From positions 1 through 34,717 of the IMG/VR virus record IMGVR_UViG_3300046462_000191: 34,717 bases of DNA; one strand, 5' to 3'. Position numbers and translations under genes: made by a program. This DNA is from a virus. Under the pieces are notes generated by a model. It did not search any database and was not told the DNA's origin. It was given only the letters and a program-made list of their open reading frames with translations. Position 1 is the first letter of the stretch; every line of letters begins with the position of its first letter. Below are positions 20,210-28,312 of this stretch, one piece after another.

Positions 20210-20754
20210 CTGCAATACCCGCAGTCGTCTGGGGCGGTATCGCCGGCGCCGCCGGTTCAGTGGGCGGGGCCGCAATTGCTCAACATGGACAGACCGAAGC
20301 GGCCAAGACGCAGGCCGATGCCGCGAAGCAGGGGTCAGCGGATCAACTGAAAGCCGCCGAAGACGCCCTCGCCTTCCAGAAGCAGCAATACCGCAACACG
20401 CAGATTGCCACAGCGCCCTATCAGAACATGGGGGCGGGAGCCTTGGCTGCGCTTGGCTCCGGCTTAGGCGTGACGCCGGGGAACATCGCCCCGACGCCGA
20501 TTTCGACGGCCCCGGATCGAGGGCAGGGCACGACGACCAGCGGCTTGCTGTCGCCAGCCGACGCACAGACGAATCTGAGCGCCACGCCCAGCGGCTTCCC
20601 GAACCTGACGGCGAGCCAGCAGCGCATTGACGCGCAGAATCCGGCGAGCGTGGCAAACCTGAGTCAGAGCAGCGTGGCGGCGCAACCCGGCGAGACGCGC
20701 ACGATTAACGGCCAACAGGCGCGGTGGGATGGCAAGGGGTGGGAGGCAGTCTGA
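20200..20754 (+). CDS. Ejection-type internal virion protein (Gly-rich hydrophobic N-terminus)
   Basis: This 184-aa protein starts at ATG 20200 behind GGGAGAGAAG, overlapping the previous gene by 10 nt. Residues ~3-28 (LAAIPAVVWGGIAGAAGSVG) are a Gly/Ala hydrophobic segment with a glycine-zipper look, followed by a charged helix (EAAKTQADAAKQGSADQLKA ... LAFQKQQYRNTQIA) and a low-complexity Pro/Gly/Gln C-terminus. This pattern is that of P22 gp7/T7-type proteins which leave the virion with DNA and form a channel in the envelope. The assignment is by architecture and neighbours, not by motif. Confidence 0.6.
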   Translation: MPLAAIPAVVWGGIAGAAGSVGGAAIAQHGQTEAAKTQADAAKQGSADQLKAAEDALAFQKQQYRNTQIATAPYQNMGAGALAALGSGLGVTPGNIAPTPISTAPDRGQGTTTSGLLSPADAQTNLSATPSGFPNLTASQQRIDAQNPASVANLSQSSVAAQPGETRTINGQQARWDGKGWEAV

Positions 20755-21581
20755 TGGCATATATCTCAACGGATCCGACGGCGGGTCAGCCGGTGAATCA
20801 GGGCGCGTTAGCCGCCTTCGGGCAGCCGACGGCCAGCCCGGGGCCAGTGGCATCCATGCCGGGGCCTGGAACGCCCACCAGTGGCGTTGTGGACCCGTCT
20901 GGAGGCAACACGCCCATCCAGAAGACGGGCGGCTTAGCAGGCCTCGGTGGCGGTCAGACGGGCGGCGGCGCGAATGTGGAAGCGGACATTCAGGCACTGG
21001 CCCCGTCGTTGCCGAATGGCGCCAACACGAACGACAACAAAGATCATACGGCCATCAATGCGCTCATGGCGCAACTGCAAGCCAAGGGGTATCAAGTCTC
21101 TCCTGGCATGGTCGATGAATATGGCCGCATGGACTCACTGAATATCAACGGGCAGATTTATCGCGTACTCGACAGCGGCGGGAACTGGATTGCCAAGAGC
21201 AACGCCAAGGGTGATGCGTGGGGCGGCACCTGGTATGGGGCAGGCGACCCGCGCAACGTCGCGGACAGTGGCGGGGGCATGGGCGGCTTCGGCTCGCTGT
21301 ATGCGACAGTGCCGACAGAAGCCGACGCGATGAACATGCCGGGGATCCAGTTCGCCCTGGATGAGAACAACCGGCGCATGATGGCGGGCGCGGCAGCGAA
21401 GGGCACCTTGTTGAACGGGCGCACCCAGCAGGCCATCGGACAAAGCAATATTCAATCGGCGCTGCAGATGGGCTATCTCCCGCTGGCGCAGTTACAGAAC
21501 CAGACGAAGCAGCAGAACAGTTCAAATTTACTTGACCTCAGTAAGCTGGGTCTCTCTGCGACCAGCACGGGGAACGCCTGA
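20754..21581 (+). CDS. Ejection-type internal virion protein
   Basis: This 275-aa protein starts at ATG 20754 sharing a base with the previous TGA. The N-terminal ~90 residues are a Pro/Gly-rich linker; the middle holds a compact region (AINALMAQLQAKGYQVSPGM ... INGQIYRVLDSGGNWIAKS); the C-terminus (FALDENNRRMMAGAAAKGTLLN, GRTQQAIGQSNIQSALQMGY) is a helix pair typical of phage internal proteins found with gp7/gp20-like genes. No catalytic motif was seen. A role in DNA delivery is inferred from the neighbouring genes. Confidence 0.55.
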   Translation: MAYISTDPTAGQPVNQGALAAFGQPTASPGPVASMPGPGTPTSGVVDPSGGNTPIQKTGGLAGLGGGQTGGGANVEADIQALAPSLPNGANTNDNKDHTAINALMAQLQAKGYQVSPGMVDEYGRMDSLNINGQIYRVLDSGGNWIAKSNAKGDAWGGTWYGAGDPRNVADSGGGMGGFGSLYATVPTEADAMNMPGIQFALDENNRRMMAGAAAKGTLLNGRTQQAIGQSNIQSALQMGYLPLAQLQNQTKQQNSSNLLDLSKLGLSATSTGNA

Positions 21582-23344
21582 TGGGTGCCGCGGATCGGAT
21601 TGCCGAGACCATCCTGAAGATGGGGCAGATCCGCGCGGAAGGGCTGCAGCATGCGGCTGATGCGCAGGCGCGCGCCCAGGCGAATAGCGCCCAGATTTGG
21701 GGCGGGGCGCTACAGAGTCTCGGGCAGATTCCCGGCGAGGTGGCGAAATACAAGCTGGCGGATACCGAGAACCAGATCCGGCAGCAGCAACTCGCCAGAG
21801 AGAAGCAGCAACAGAACGACCAGTTCAACGCGAACCAGATTTTCCAGTTCACGACACGCCCGGATCCGGACGGCACGGTGAAGCTGGACGATACCAAGTT
21901 CAACGCGATGATGCAGAAGGCGCAAGGCGCGAACATCGACTTTGAGACGCAGAGTCGGATGTCGAATGCGTTCAAGCAGATGAATGCCGACGGGGACGCC
22001 TTCCGTCAGCAGCAACTCGCGCATCAAGTGAAGGTCGCGCAGAACGTGATGAGCATGGTCAAGCCCGGCGAGCAACTGGAGCCGGGCGTGGCGCTGGCCA
22101 CGTTGAAACTCGGCCAAGCGAATGGGTGGGCGACGGCGCAGGACACCGAGCAATTCCTGAGTGCCATCAATCAGGGCCATGATCCGGCGGACATCTTCAA
22201 GGCGATTATCCAGAATGGGACGAAGCCGCTTGATCCGATTGAGGCCGCAAAACTCGCAAATGAAGAGCGCACCGGCCGGAAGCTTGAGGCTGAGATTCCT
22301 GGTATTCAGGCCACGTCTCAGAAAGCGCAGGCGGTAACCGCCGGCATGCAGGGTGGGCTGACAGCGGATCAGGTGGCCGATAATGCACGGCAGGCAGCGG
22401 CGGCGGCGGCGACTGAGGCTGCCAGAGTTGAAGCTGCCAAGCGAGAGGATGCGCGGCTCGGGCTTGATCGTCAGCGGGTAGGGATGGAGGGTCAGCGTCT
22501 AGGGCTTGACCAGCAGAAGTTCAAGGCGTCTCAGGCAGGTGCCGCGCCTTCCGCTGGTATGGCGGTGCCTGACGTGGCTTCGGGCCAGAAGAATGACGCC
22601 TTCATCGAGACATTGCCGGCGCCAGTGGCCTCGCAGGTCAAAGCCTTAGCGGAAGGTCGGATGGCGTTTCCGCAGGGTGCTGCGCTGCGATCTGACTATT
22701 GGCAGAACATGCTGCAGAATGTGGCGAAGTATGACCCATCCTTTGACGCGGTGAACTACAACGCTCGGTCGAAGACACGCGCTGATTTCACCTCTGGGAA
22801 AGCTGCTCAACAGGTCAATGCCATCAACACGGTCATCGGGCATTTGTCTGGGTTGAGCGATGCGGCTGAAGCGTTGAACAATAGCGACATTCCGCTGTTT
22901 AACAGCCTCGCCAACAGCATCAGTAAGGCCACTGGCAGCCCGAAGGTCACGAACTTCGACACGATCAAGAAAGCCGTCTCTGATGAAGTGACGCGGGTGT
23001 GGCGACAGTCAGGCGGGTCTGAAGCCGACATTCAGGCCGCGCAGAAGAATCTCGATGCCTCTGGCTCGCCAGCACAGTTGCGCGGGGCGATAGCGACGTA
23101 TGCGGATCTGCTGGAATCGAAGCTCGGCTCCCTGAACGAGCAATACCGGCAGGGCATGGGGACCGACAAGATCGACATGATTACGCCTGGCGCTCAGAAG
23201 GCACTGGATGCCATCGAGAAACGGGCAGGACGTGCGCCGGCTGCTGGTGCGGGTCGTGTCGTGGTCGGTGGGATTCCGTTCCCGAATCAAGCGGCGGCTG
23301 ATAAGGCGCTGGCGGACTGGAACGCGAAGCAGGGCCAAAAGTAG
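21581..23344 (+). CDS. Ejection-type internal virion protein (long helical)
   Basis: This 587-aa protein starts at ATG 21581 sharing a base with the previous stop. Residues ~1-160 are Gln/Ala-rich coiled coil (MGAADRIAETILKMGQIRAE; ENQIRQQQLAREKQQQ). Residues ~255-310 are another Arg/Gln/Ala-rich helix (AARVEAAKREDARLGLDRQR). The C-terminal ~250 residues include NTVIGHLSGLSDAAEALNNS and ITPGAQKALDAIEKRAGRAP, patterns common in podovirus internal virion proteins. It probably assembles inside the capsid and is ejected with DNA. There is no signal peptide, and no lysozyme-type catalytic motif. Confidence 0.6.
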   Translation: MGAADRIAETILKMGQIRAEGLQHAADAQARAQANSAQIWGGALQSLGQIPGEVAKYKLADTENQIRQQQLAREKQQQNDQFNANQIFQFTTRPDPDGTVKLDDTKFNAMMQKAQGANIDFETQSRMSNAFKQMNADGDAFRQQQLAHQVKVAQNVMSMVKPGEQLEPGVALATLKLGQANGWATAQDTEQFLSAINQGHDPADIFKAIIQNGTKPLDPIEAAKLANEERTGRKLEAEIPGIQATSQKAQAVTAGMQGGLTADQVADNARQAAAAAATEAARVEAAKREDARLGLDRQRVGMEGQRLGLDQQKFKASQAGAAPSAGMAVPDVASGQKNDAFIETLPAPVASQVKALAEGRMAFPQGAALRSDYWQNMLQNVAKYDPSFDAVNYNARSKTRADFTSGKAAQQVNAINTVIGHLSGLSDAAEALNNSDIPLFNSLANSISKATGSPKVTNFDTIKKAVSDEVTRVWRQSGGSEADIQAAQKNLDASGSPAQLRGAIATYADLLESKLGSLNEQYRQGMGTDKIDMITPGAQKALDAIEKRAGRAPAAGAGRVVVGGIPFPNQAAADKALADWNAKQGQK

Positions 23345-25834
23345 ATGCCTGAAGACCTGAAGGACTTGCAGCGCGGGCTGATTGGCGCCGAGCCGCTGAT
23401 GGTCATTGGGAATGCCGTGGCCGGCGCCGGCCGTGAGGTGCAGGACGCGTGGGATCTGGTGCAGTCGCATCTGACTGGCGGCAAGATGCCCTCGATGCCG
23501 TCCTTCTCGGTGCCGTCGTTCTCCATGCCGGTCTCGGCCCAATCTTCGACCGCGCCGGCTCCGAAGAAGCCATCTAGCGCAGAGCCTTCACCCTCGGATC
23601 CGTCGTGGTTAAAGATTGCCGCAGAGCATGGCGGGCAGCCTGAAGTCAACGTCACGATCAAGAGCAAGCCAGGAGAGCCTGATCCCTCAGATATTGAATG
23701 GCAGCAGATCGCCAAGCAGTTCGGCGGGGCGCCTGAGGATCCGACTGGTGGCGCTGGGCAGCCGGTCCAATACGATACTCCGCTGGACTTTGCGAAGGGC
23801 TTAGGCTCGTCGCTTCTGGGGGCTGTCAATCCGGCGCCCTTAGTCCAGATGGCCGCGCATCCAATTGAGGCCGTGAAGGGCATCGGAGCGGCTCAGGGAG
23901 CCGTCTACGACAAGGCGCGGGCCTCCTTCGACAAGGGCGACTACGGCACGGCGGCGCGGCATTTCGTGGACTTCCTGCTGCCGATAGTCGGGCCGCAACT
24001 CGATCAGATGGCCGATAAGCTCTCCAGTGGTCAGCCGTGGCGCGGGTCGGGGGAAGCGGTTGGCCTCGGGCTGCAACTCTTCGGGCCGGCGGCGCTGGCG
24101 AAGATGGCCGTCAAAGTGCCAGGGGTCGCCAAGAATCCAAATGCGCTCGAAGCCGCGGCGGTGAAGTTCGGGCAGGACCACGGCATTCCGATAGACGCGG
24201 CCACAGCCACAGGTAACAAAGCCGTGCAGGGCGTGCAGTTCTTGGCGGATCGGTCCATTGCCGGCAGCTTGGGTGCGACGAGTCGCGCACAAGAGACGGC
24301 GAAGGCGCTCGAGCGCGTGGGCGGCGAACTCGCGCAGAAGACTGGCGGGAAGGCGTTGACGCCTGAGCAGGGCGGGGCCACGATAGGCGACATCCTGAAG
24401 GCGAAGGCGGCGGCGCATGGCGGGCAGCAGGACGTGGCCTATACCCGCATGCGGGAACTGGCCGCGCAGCCTGAGCATCAGATCGATGTGCCGGTCTCGA
24501 CGCCTCCTGCCTCTCCCTTGCATGGTGAATTACGCCGGATCGTCCACGAACTCGATGCGATGCCGTTCACAAAGCGGCTATTACAAGAGAGCGGCAAAGG
24601 TGGAGACCTAGAACACGTTCCCGGCACGGGCGGTGCCGGCGCGAAGGTCTATCACGACATCGTGCAGATTGCGGGCAGTAAGAAGACTCGTGCGGCCGTG
24701 CAAGGCGATATAGAAGATTATCTCGCTGGCGGCAAAGAAACACCCATCGTGAAGGCGGCGATTGAGGTGGCGAAGCAGCGGGCCAAGGGCAGTTATACCG
24801 TCGGCAAGCCTGAGTTTGGGCCATCGGCTATGGATGTGCCAACGCGGCTTGAGCAGGGTCCGCGATTTGAAGCGATGGGCCTTCCTGCCTTTATTGGAGA
24901 TGCCAAAGAAGCATTGCGCCCACTAGAGCGGGAGATGTCTCGACGGTTGCCACTGACCCAGCAACAGGCGAATCCTGGTCTCCATGCGATTCGGCAGATT
25001 CTGGAAGGTCCAGATTGGGTGCCGCTGGCTGATGCAGACCGGGATCTGAGTGCGCTGAAGACATTAGCGCGTGAACAGGGCGGACTAGCGAAGCGTGCCG
25101 TGGCGGAATATGGCAAGGCCGTCACGAAGGCATCGGAGGCTGGGTCTCCTGAAGTCGCGCAATCGCTGAACGCCGGCCGTGCAGCGACGGTAGCGAAGTA
25201 TAAGACGCTGGATGTGCTCGGGGACGTGCTGAAGACGAATGAAGAGCCGGTGCAAGCCTTCCGGCGACTAACGGCGCCGAAGGATACCAACATCAATCTA
25301 CTGCGGCGGGTGCAGCAACAGGCGCCGGCTGCGATGAAGGATCTGGGGCGGGCCTATCTCGAAGATTTGATGTCGCAGGCCACGGCGGAAGGCAGCTTTG
25401 ATAAGTCGGCGCGACTGAGCGCGGAATGGAACAAGCTCGGGTCGCAGACGAAGCAGGCGCTGTTTCCCGGCATGGTTGATGATTTGGATCGGTTCTTCCT
25501 GTTGGCGAAGCGGCTCAACTTCAATCCGAATCCCAGCGGATCAGGGCATATCGTCTCGCTTGGCGCTCAGGGCGCGTCGTTGGTAGCGAGTCCGGTCTAT
25601 GGCCTGTTATCGCAGTTGGGCGGGGCTGGTCTCTCGGCGCTCTTACACTCGAAAACAGGCGTCAAGCTGCTGACGAACGGTCTGAGCCTGACGGTGGGTA
25701 AAGCTCCTGCGGCAGCGCAAGCGGCGGCGGCAGCGCGGATTGTTGCCACTGCGCGTGAGATGGGTCTGCCGGTAACGCAGGGGGCTCGAGCAGGAGCGCC
25801 AGCGCCAGCAGCAACAGAATCAACAGGCCGATGA
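23345..25834 (+). CDS. Large internal virion / ejection-type protein
   Basis: This 829-aa protein, the largest in the window, starts directly after the previous TAG. Residues ~60-130 contain two related units, SDPSWLKIAAEHGGQPE and SDIEWQQIAKQFGGAPE, of a type repeated in phage internal proteins. A Gly/Ala-rich hydrophobic region (~155-195; LGSSLLGAVNPAPLVQMAAH) and a long helical middle with many Ala/Lys/Glu follow; the C-terminus has a hydrophobic stretch (LGAQGASLVASPVYGLLSQL, ~735-755). Length and position after three ejection-type genes suggest a P22 gp16- or T7 gp16-like role in carrying DNA across the envelope. I saw no transglycosylase catalytic pattern. Confidence 0.6.
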   Translation: MPEDLKDLQRGLIGAEPLMVIGNAVAGAGREVQDAWDLVQSHLTGGKMPSMPSFSVPSFSMPVSAQSSTAPAPKKPSSAEPSPSDPSWLKIAAEHGGQPEVNVTIKSKPGEPDPSDIEWQQIAKQFGGAPEDPTGGAGQPVQYDTPLDFAKGLGSSLLGAVNPAPLVQMAAHPIEAVKGIGAAQGAVYDKARASFDKGDYGTAARHFVDFLLPIVGPQLDQMADKLSSGQPWRGSGEAVGLGLQLFGPAALAKMAVKVPGVAKNPNALEAAAVKFGQDHGIPIDAATATGNKAVQGVQFLADRSIAGSLGATSRAQETAKALERVGGELAQKTGGKALTPEQGGATIGDILKAKAAAHGGQQDVAYTRMRELAAQPEHQIDVPVSTPPASPLHGELRRIVHELDAMPFTKRLLQESGKGGDLEHVPGTGGAGAKVYHDIVQIAGSKKTRAAVQGDIEDYLAGGKETPIVKAAIEVAKQRAKGSYTVGKPEFGPSAMDVPTRLEQGPRFEAMGLPAFIGDAKEALRPLEREMSRRLPLTQQQANPGLHAIRQILEGPDWVPLADADRDLSALKTLAREQGGLAKRAVAEYGKAVTKASEAGSPEVAQSLNAGRAATVAKYKTLDVLGDVLKTNEEPVQAFRRLTAPKDTNINLLRRVQQQAPAAMKDLGRAYLEDLMSQATAEGSFDKSARLSAEWNKLGSQTKQALFPGMVDDLDRFFLLAKRLNFNPNPSGSGHIVSLGAQGASLVASPVYGLLSQLGGAGLSALLHSKTGVKLLTNGLSLTVGKAPAAAQAAAAARIVATAREMGLPVTQGARAGAPAPAATESTGR

Positions 25835-25881
25835 GAAAGACTTGCTCGGCTCGTGCGAGCGACACAGGGAGAGTGTAACCG

Positions 25882-26202
25882 ATGAGTGCCGCAACTTTAT
25901 TCGCTCAGCCTTACATTCAAGTTATAGATAATCGCACCGGATCAGACACGCCCGGCGTGCCGCTGGTCGGCGCCAAGATTTACGTCTACATCACGGGCAC
26001 GACGACGCCCCAGCCGGTCTATCACGACAGCGATTTGATGTCGGCCTGGACGCAGCCCATCGTGACGAATGCCTCGGGGATTACCGATGACCCGGTGTTC
26101 GTGGATACGACGCCTTCGCTCAAGGTGCTGATTACGGATGCCGATGATGTGGATCTCCCCGGCTATCCCATGGATCCCTGGAGTCCGTATGCGCTCGCAT
26201 GA
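25882..26202 (+). CDS. Fibre N-terminal-like domain protein
   Basis: This 106-aa protein starts at ATG 25882, behind GGGAGAG. Its pattern, VPLVGAKIYVYITGTTTPQP then VYHDSDLMSAWTQPIVTNAS, then LKVLITDADDVDLPG, is that of a widespread N-terminal domain of phage tail fibres (a G-A-K-x-Y-x-Y ... G-T-T-T-P motif). Here it stands alone without the following fibre shaft or receptor region, so it may be an adaptor to which another protein binds, or a remnant. It begins a new gene run after 47 bp, the largest non-coding gap among the + strand late genes. Confidence 0.65.
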   Translation: MSAATLFAQPYIQVIDNRTGSDTPGVPLVGAKIYVYITGTTTPQPVYHDSDLMSAWTQPIVTNASGITDDPVFVDTTPSLKVLITDADDVDLPGYPMDPWSPYALA

Positions 26203-26402
26203 TCCCGCAAATTGAATGGACGATTTCCCTCGGCACGATTCTGCAACTGGTCGTGGTGATTACGGGGTTTATCAAGATTTACAACGCGGTCGAGCGGCGG
26301 TTGAGCGGCTTGGAACTGAAGATGGATCAGGTGTGGCAGTGGTTCACGGATCATATGGCGCGGGAGCCGATGGCGCGGACGCGGCGGAATGACCACCGAT
26401 GA
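26199..26402 (+). CDS. Small membrane protein (holin- or XhlA-like)
   Basis: This 67-aa protein overlaps the previous gene as ATGA. Residues ~9-28 (ISLGTILQLVVVITGFIKIY) are a transmembrane segment. Residues ~29-55 (NAVERRLSGLELKMDQVWQW) are an amphipathic, coiled-coil-like helix, and the C-terminus is basic. One TM plus coiled helix is seen in XhlA-type proteins, which assist lysis. It directly precedes a peptidase gene, which favours a lysis role. Orientation in the membrane is not resolved. Confidence 0.55.
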   Translation: MIPQIEWTISLGTILQLVVVITGFIKIYNAVERRLSGLELKMDQVWQWFTDHMAREPMARTRRNDHR

Positions 26403-26785
26403 TTACGCGGTTTAAGGCGGGCGTGACGATTGAGCCGACGGCGGTGACAGCGCGACTGCTTGGGGCGGTGGATCGGGTGGCGATGAATAGCTCCTTCGAC
26501 ATCACGGTGACGAGCGGGTCGGACAGCCATCCGTTGCATGATGTCCATACCCGCGGGCTGGCGCTGGATCTGCGGTCGCATGATCTGGATGATGTCGAGA
26601 AGGCCGACATGATGCGGGCGATTCTCTGGGAGCTCGCAGACGAAGCGCCGGAAGACGTGAGTGCCAGGAACAGTGCATGGCTGGCGCTCGAGACGGATGA
26701 ATGGTTCATTCAGTTGGAACATCACGGCGATCTGACCGAACACGTGCATCTGCAGCGGCGTCAAGGGGCGCTGCCCTTTGATTAA
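26399..26785 (+). CDS. M15-type peptidoglycan peptidase (endolysin candidate)
   Basis: This 128-aa protein overlaps the previous gene as ATGA. It follows the compact phage M15/VanY-like peptidase pattern: a TSGSDSHPLHDVHTRGLALDLR stretch in which H50 and D57 are zinc-ligand positions, then W102 and a terminal EHVHLQ with H115 and H117, one of which supplies the third ligand. Such enzymes cut D-Ala or L-Ala/D-Glu cross-links in peptidoglycan. No signal peptide is present, so export would depend on a holin, and small membrane proteins flank it. It is the only clear cell-wall peptidase in the window. Confidence 0.75.
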   Translation: MITRFKAGVTIEPTAVTARLLGAVDRVAMNSSFDITVTSGSDSHPLHDVHTRGLALDLRSHDLDDVEKADMMRAILWELADEAPEDVSARNSAWLALETDEWFIQLEHHGDLTEHVHLQRRQGALPFD

Positions 26786-26797
26786 CGGGTGGTATCT

Positions 26798-27082
26798 ATG
26801 ATGGGCTACGAAGAAGTAATTCTGCAGGACCAACTCCGGGTGGCGCTCGACGCCAACGGCAACCCGATTGCCGGGAAGGTGCAAGTGCATTACCCGCGGG
26901 GATCGGCCACGTTGCTCGCGTGCTTCTTCACGGAGACGCCCGTGCGACTGGCAGCAGTGGCGCCGGATCAGGTCAGCGGGTTTACCAACTTCACCGTGAA
27001 GAATGGGAACCTGCTGATGACGCCGGACCGGGACAACTGCCCCGGCTCGATCATCCTCGGCGCCGGTCTCACGCAGCCATGA
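26798..27082 (+). CDS. Hypothetical protein
   Basis: This 94-aa protein is read from ATG 26798, which has GGGTGG about 6 nt upstream; an in-frame GTG at 26789 and an ATG at 26801 are alternatives. It is beta-rich (ILQDQLRVALDANGNPIAGK ... VQVHYPRGSATLLACFFTET ... FTNFTVKNGNLLMT) with no signal peptide or catalytic motif. It could be a virion or cell-surface protein. The next gene overlaps its stop as ATGA. Confidence 0.55.
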   Translation: MMGYEEVILQDQLRVALDANGNPIAGKVQVHYPRGSATLLACFFTETPVRLAAVAPDQVSGFTNFTVKNGNLLMTPDRDNCPGSIILGAGLTQP

Positions 27083-27186
27083 CCGCTTGTGCTGCCTGTC
27101 ACCGGTGGGCGTGTGTCCAATTGGAAGGCAGCCTGGTCTACTGCCTCGCTTGCTGGTTCTACCATCGGCGGTTCCATGTCGCTTAG
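27079..27186 (+). CDS. Mini zinc-ribbon protein
   Basis: This 35-aa protein starts at ATG 27079 as ATGA with the previous stop, and overlaps the next gene by 11 nt. It carries two CxxC knuckles, C4-A-A-C7 and C22-L-A-C25, with further Cys/His around them (C12, H8), enough to bind zinc. The C-terminus is aromatic and basic (WFYHRRFHVA). Very short proteins of this sort occur in phages as putative regulators or inhibitors of host enzymes. Its presence among envelope-active genes is unexplained. Confidence 0.5.
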   Translation: MTACAACHRWACVQLEGSLVYCLACWFYHRRFHVA

Positions 27187-28312
27187 ACGGACGCTGCTGC
27201 TGTCGGGGGGCGCGAGCGGCGGCGCCGGTCAGACGGGCCGCATCCACATCGACGGGCGCATGTTCCGCGATGAGCATGGCGCCGCATGGTTGTGGCGGGG
27301 CTGCACGGCCTTCACGTTGTATCTGCTGTGGCTGACGGGCGGGGCCTCGGCGGTGGATGCCGTGCTGGCGGATTGGTTTACCGCGGCGGGCTCGAGTCCG
27401 TTTACGGTCGTGCGGGTGCTCGGGATGGTCAACTCATTCGCCCATCTCTGGCCGCAAGAACATGCCGACTACTATGACCAGTTGCAGCCTTTTGTTCGAT
27501 ATCTATTCTCCCGGTGGGCGGTCAGAATTGAGTTTGTCATCTTCGCAGACAGCGGGGACATCCTCGGTAACGGGGACATCGATCCCCACGCTCAACGTGT
27601 GGCCGGCCTTATTGCTGATGAACCGAACGTCTTTATCGAAGTCGCCAACGAGCCCTCACAGCATACCAACCTGAACGGCGGGGATCAGAAGGCGTATGAG
27701 ATTTATCTCAGCCTCACGGCGCCGGGCCGAATGATTGCCACTGGGGCCTATAGCTGGGAGCAGCCGGGCGATTACCTGACGGACCATACCCCGCGTGAGG
27801 ATTGGGTCCGCAAGGCCAACGACCTCAAGGACGGCTGCGAGGCGACGAACCGGCCGACGGTGGGGGATGAGCCGATCGGGGCCGCGGAGGTCGCCATTCC
27901 CGGGAAGCGGGATAACGTGCCGTCGAAGTTCGCGCAGTATGCGGCGATTGCGGCCATGAACGGCTCGGGCTCGACGTTCCACAGTGACAATGGGATCCTG
28001 TGCCAGCCGTTCCAGCCGGTGCAGCGCGACTGTGCGGCGGCGTTCTTTGCAGCGGCGGCATGGCCTCCCCCTGAGACGCAACTGGCGCCCTATAACCGGG
28101 GCGGGAGTGTGCCTGGCTGCCACTGGCCCTTCGGCCCCTCGATCTGTGAGCATGACGATAGTGTCGAGGTCCGCACGTTTGCGAAGATTCTCGAGCCGCT
28201 CGCGTGGGTGTGTCAGGTCGAGACGCAGCGCACGGCGCCGACACCCTGCCCAGGATGGGCTGTGGACGCACCAGGACCGTCTATAGGCTTAACCGTATTT
28301 AAGAGAGTCTAA
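27176..28312 (+). CDS. Clan-A-like glycoside hydrolase (putative depolymerase)
   Basis: This 378-aa protein is read from ATG 27176; the frame opens upstream but the ATG gives a compact N-terminus. The sequence suggests a TIM barrel: HIDGRMFRDEHGAAWLWRGC near the start, FTVVRVLGMVNSFAHLWPQE, EFVIFADSGD, VFIEVANEPSQH with the acid/base candidate E159 in the N-E-P motif of clan GH-A, then PTVGDEPIG (E232) as possible nucleophile. Phage hydrolases of this kind degrade capsule or other surface glycans. No signal peptide is obvious, so it could be a virion-borne depolymerase. Substrate is unknown. Confidence 0.65.
   Translation: MSLRRTLLLSGGASGGAGQTGRIHIDGRMFRDEHGAAWLWRGCTAFTLYLLWLTGGASAVDAVLADWFTAAGSSPFTVVRVLGMVNSFAHLWPQEHADYYDQLQPFVRYLFSRWAVRIEFVIFADSGDILGNGDIDPHAQRVAGLIADEPNVFIEVANEPSQHTNLNGGDQKAYEIYLSLTAPGRMIATGAYSWEQPGDYLTDHTPREDWVRKANDLKDGCEATNRPTVGDEPIGAAEVAIPGKRDNVPSKFAQYAAIAAMNGSGSTFHSDNGILCQPFQPVQRDCAAAFFAAAAWPPPETQLAPYNRGGSVPGCHWPFGPSICEHDDSVEVRTFAKILEPLAWVCQVETQRTAPTPCPGWAVDAPGPSIGLTVFKRV

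Noticed and set aside
25844-25860. Possible terminator hairpin (GCTCG...CGAGC) in the gap after the 829-aa gene
   Set aside because: The stem is only 5 bp and no T-run follows, so it is not a convincing intrinsic terminator.
25662-25865. Minus-strand Leu-rich frame resembling a membrane protein
   Set aside because: The Leu run is the complement of CAG/CGC-rich DNA at the end of the 829-aa gene. There is no promoter or ribosome site and it stands alone.
26351-27277. Minus-strand frame of 308 codons opposite the peptidase and zinc miniprotein genes
   Set aside because: Arg/His-rich, no recognisable domain, and it crosses several well-coupled + strand genes.
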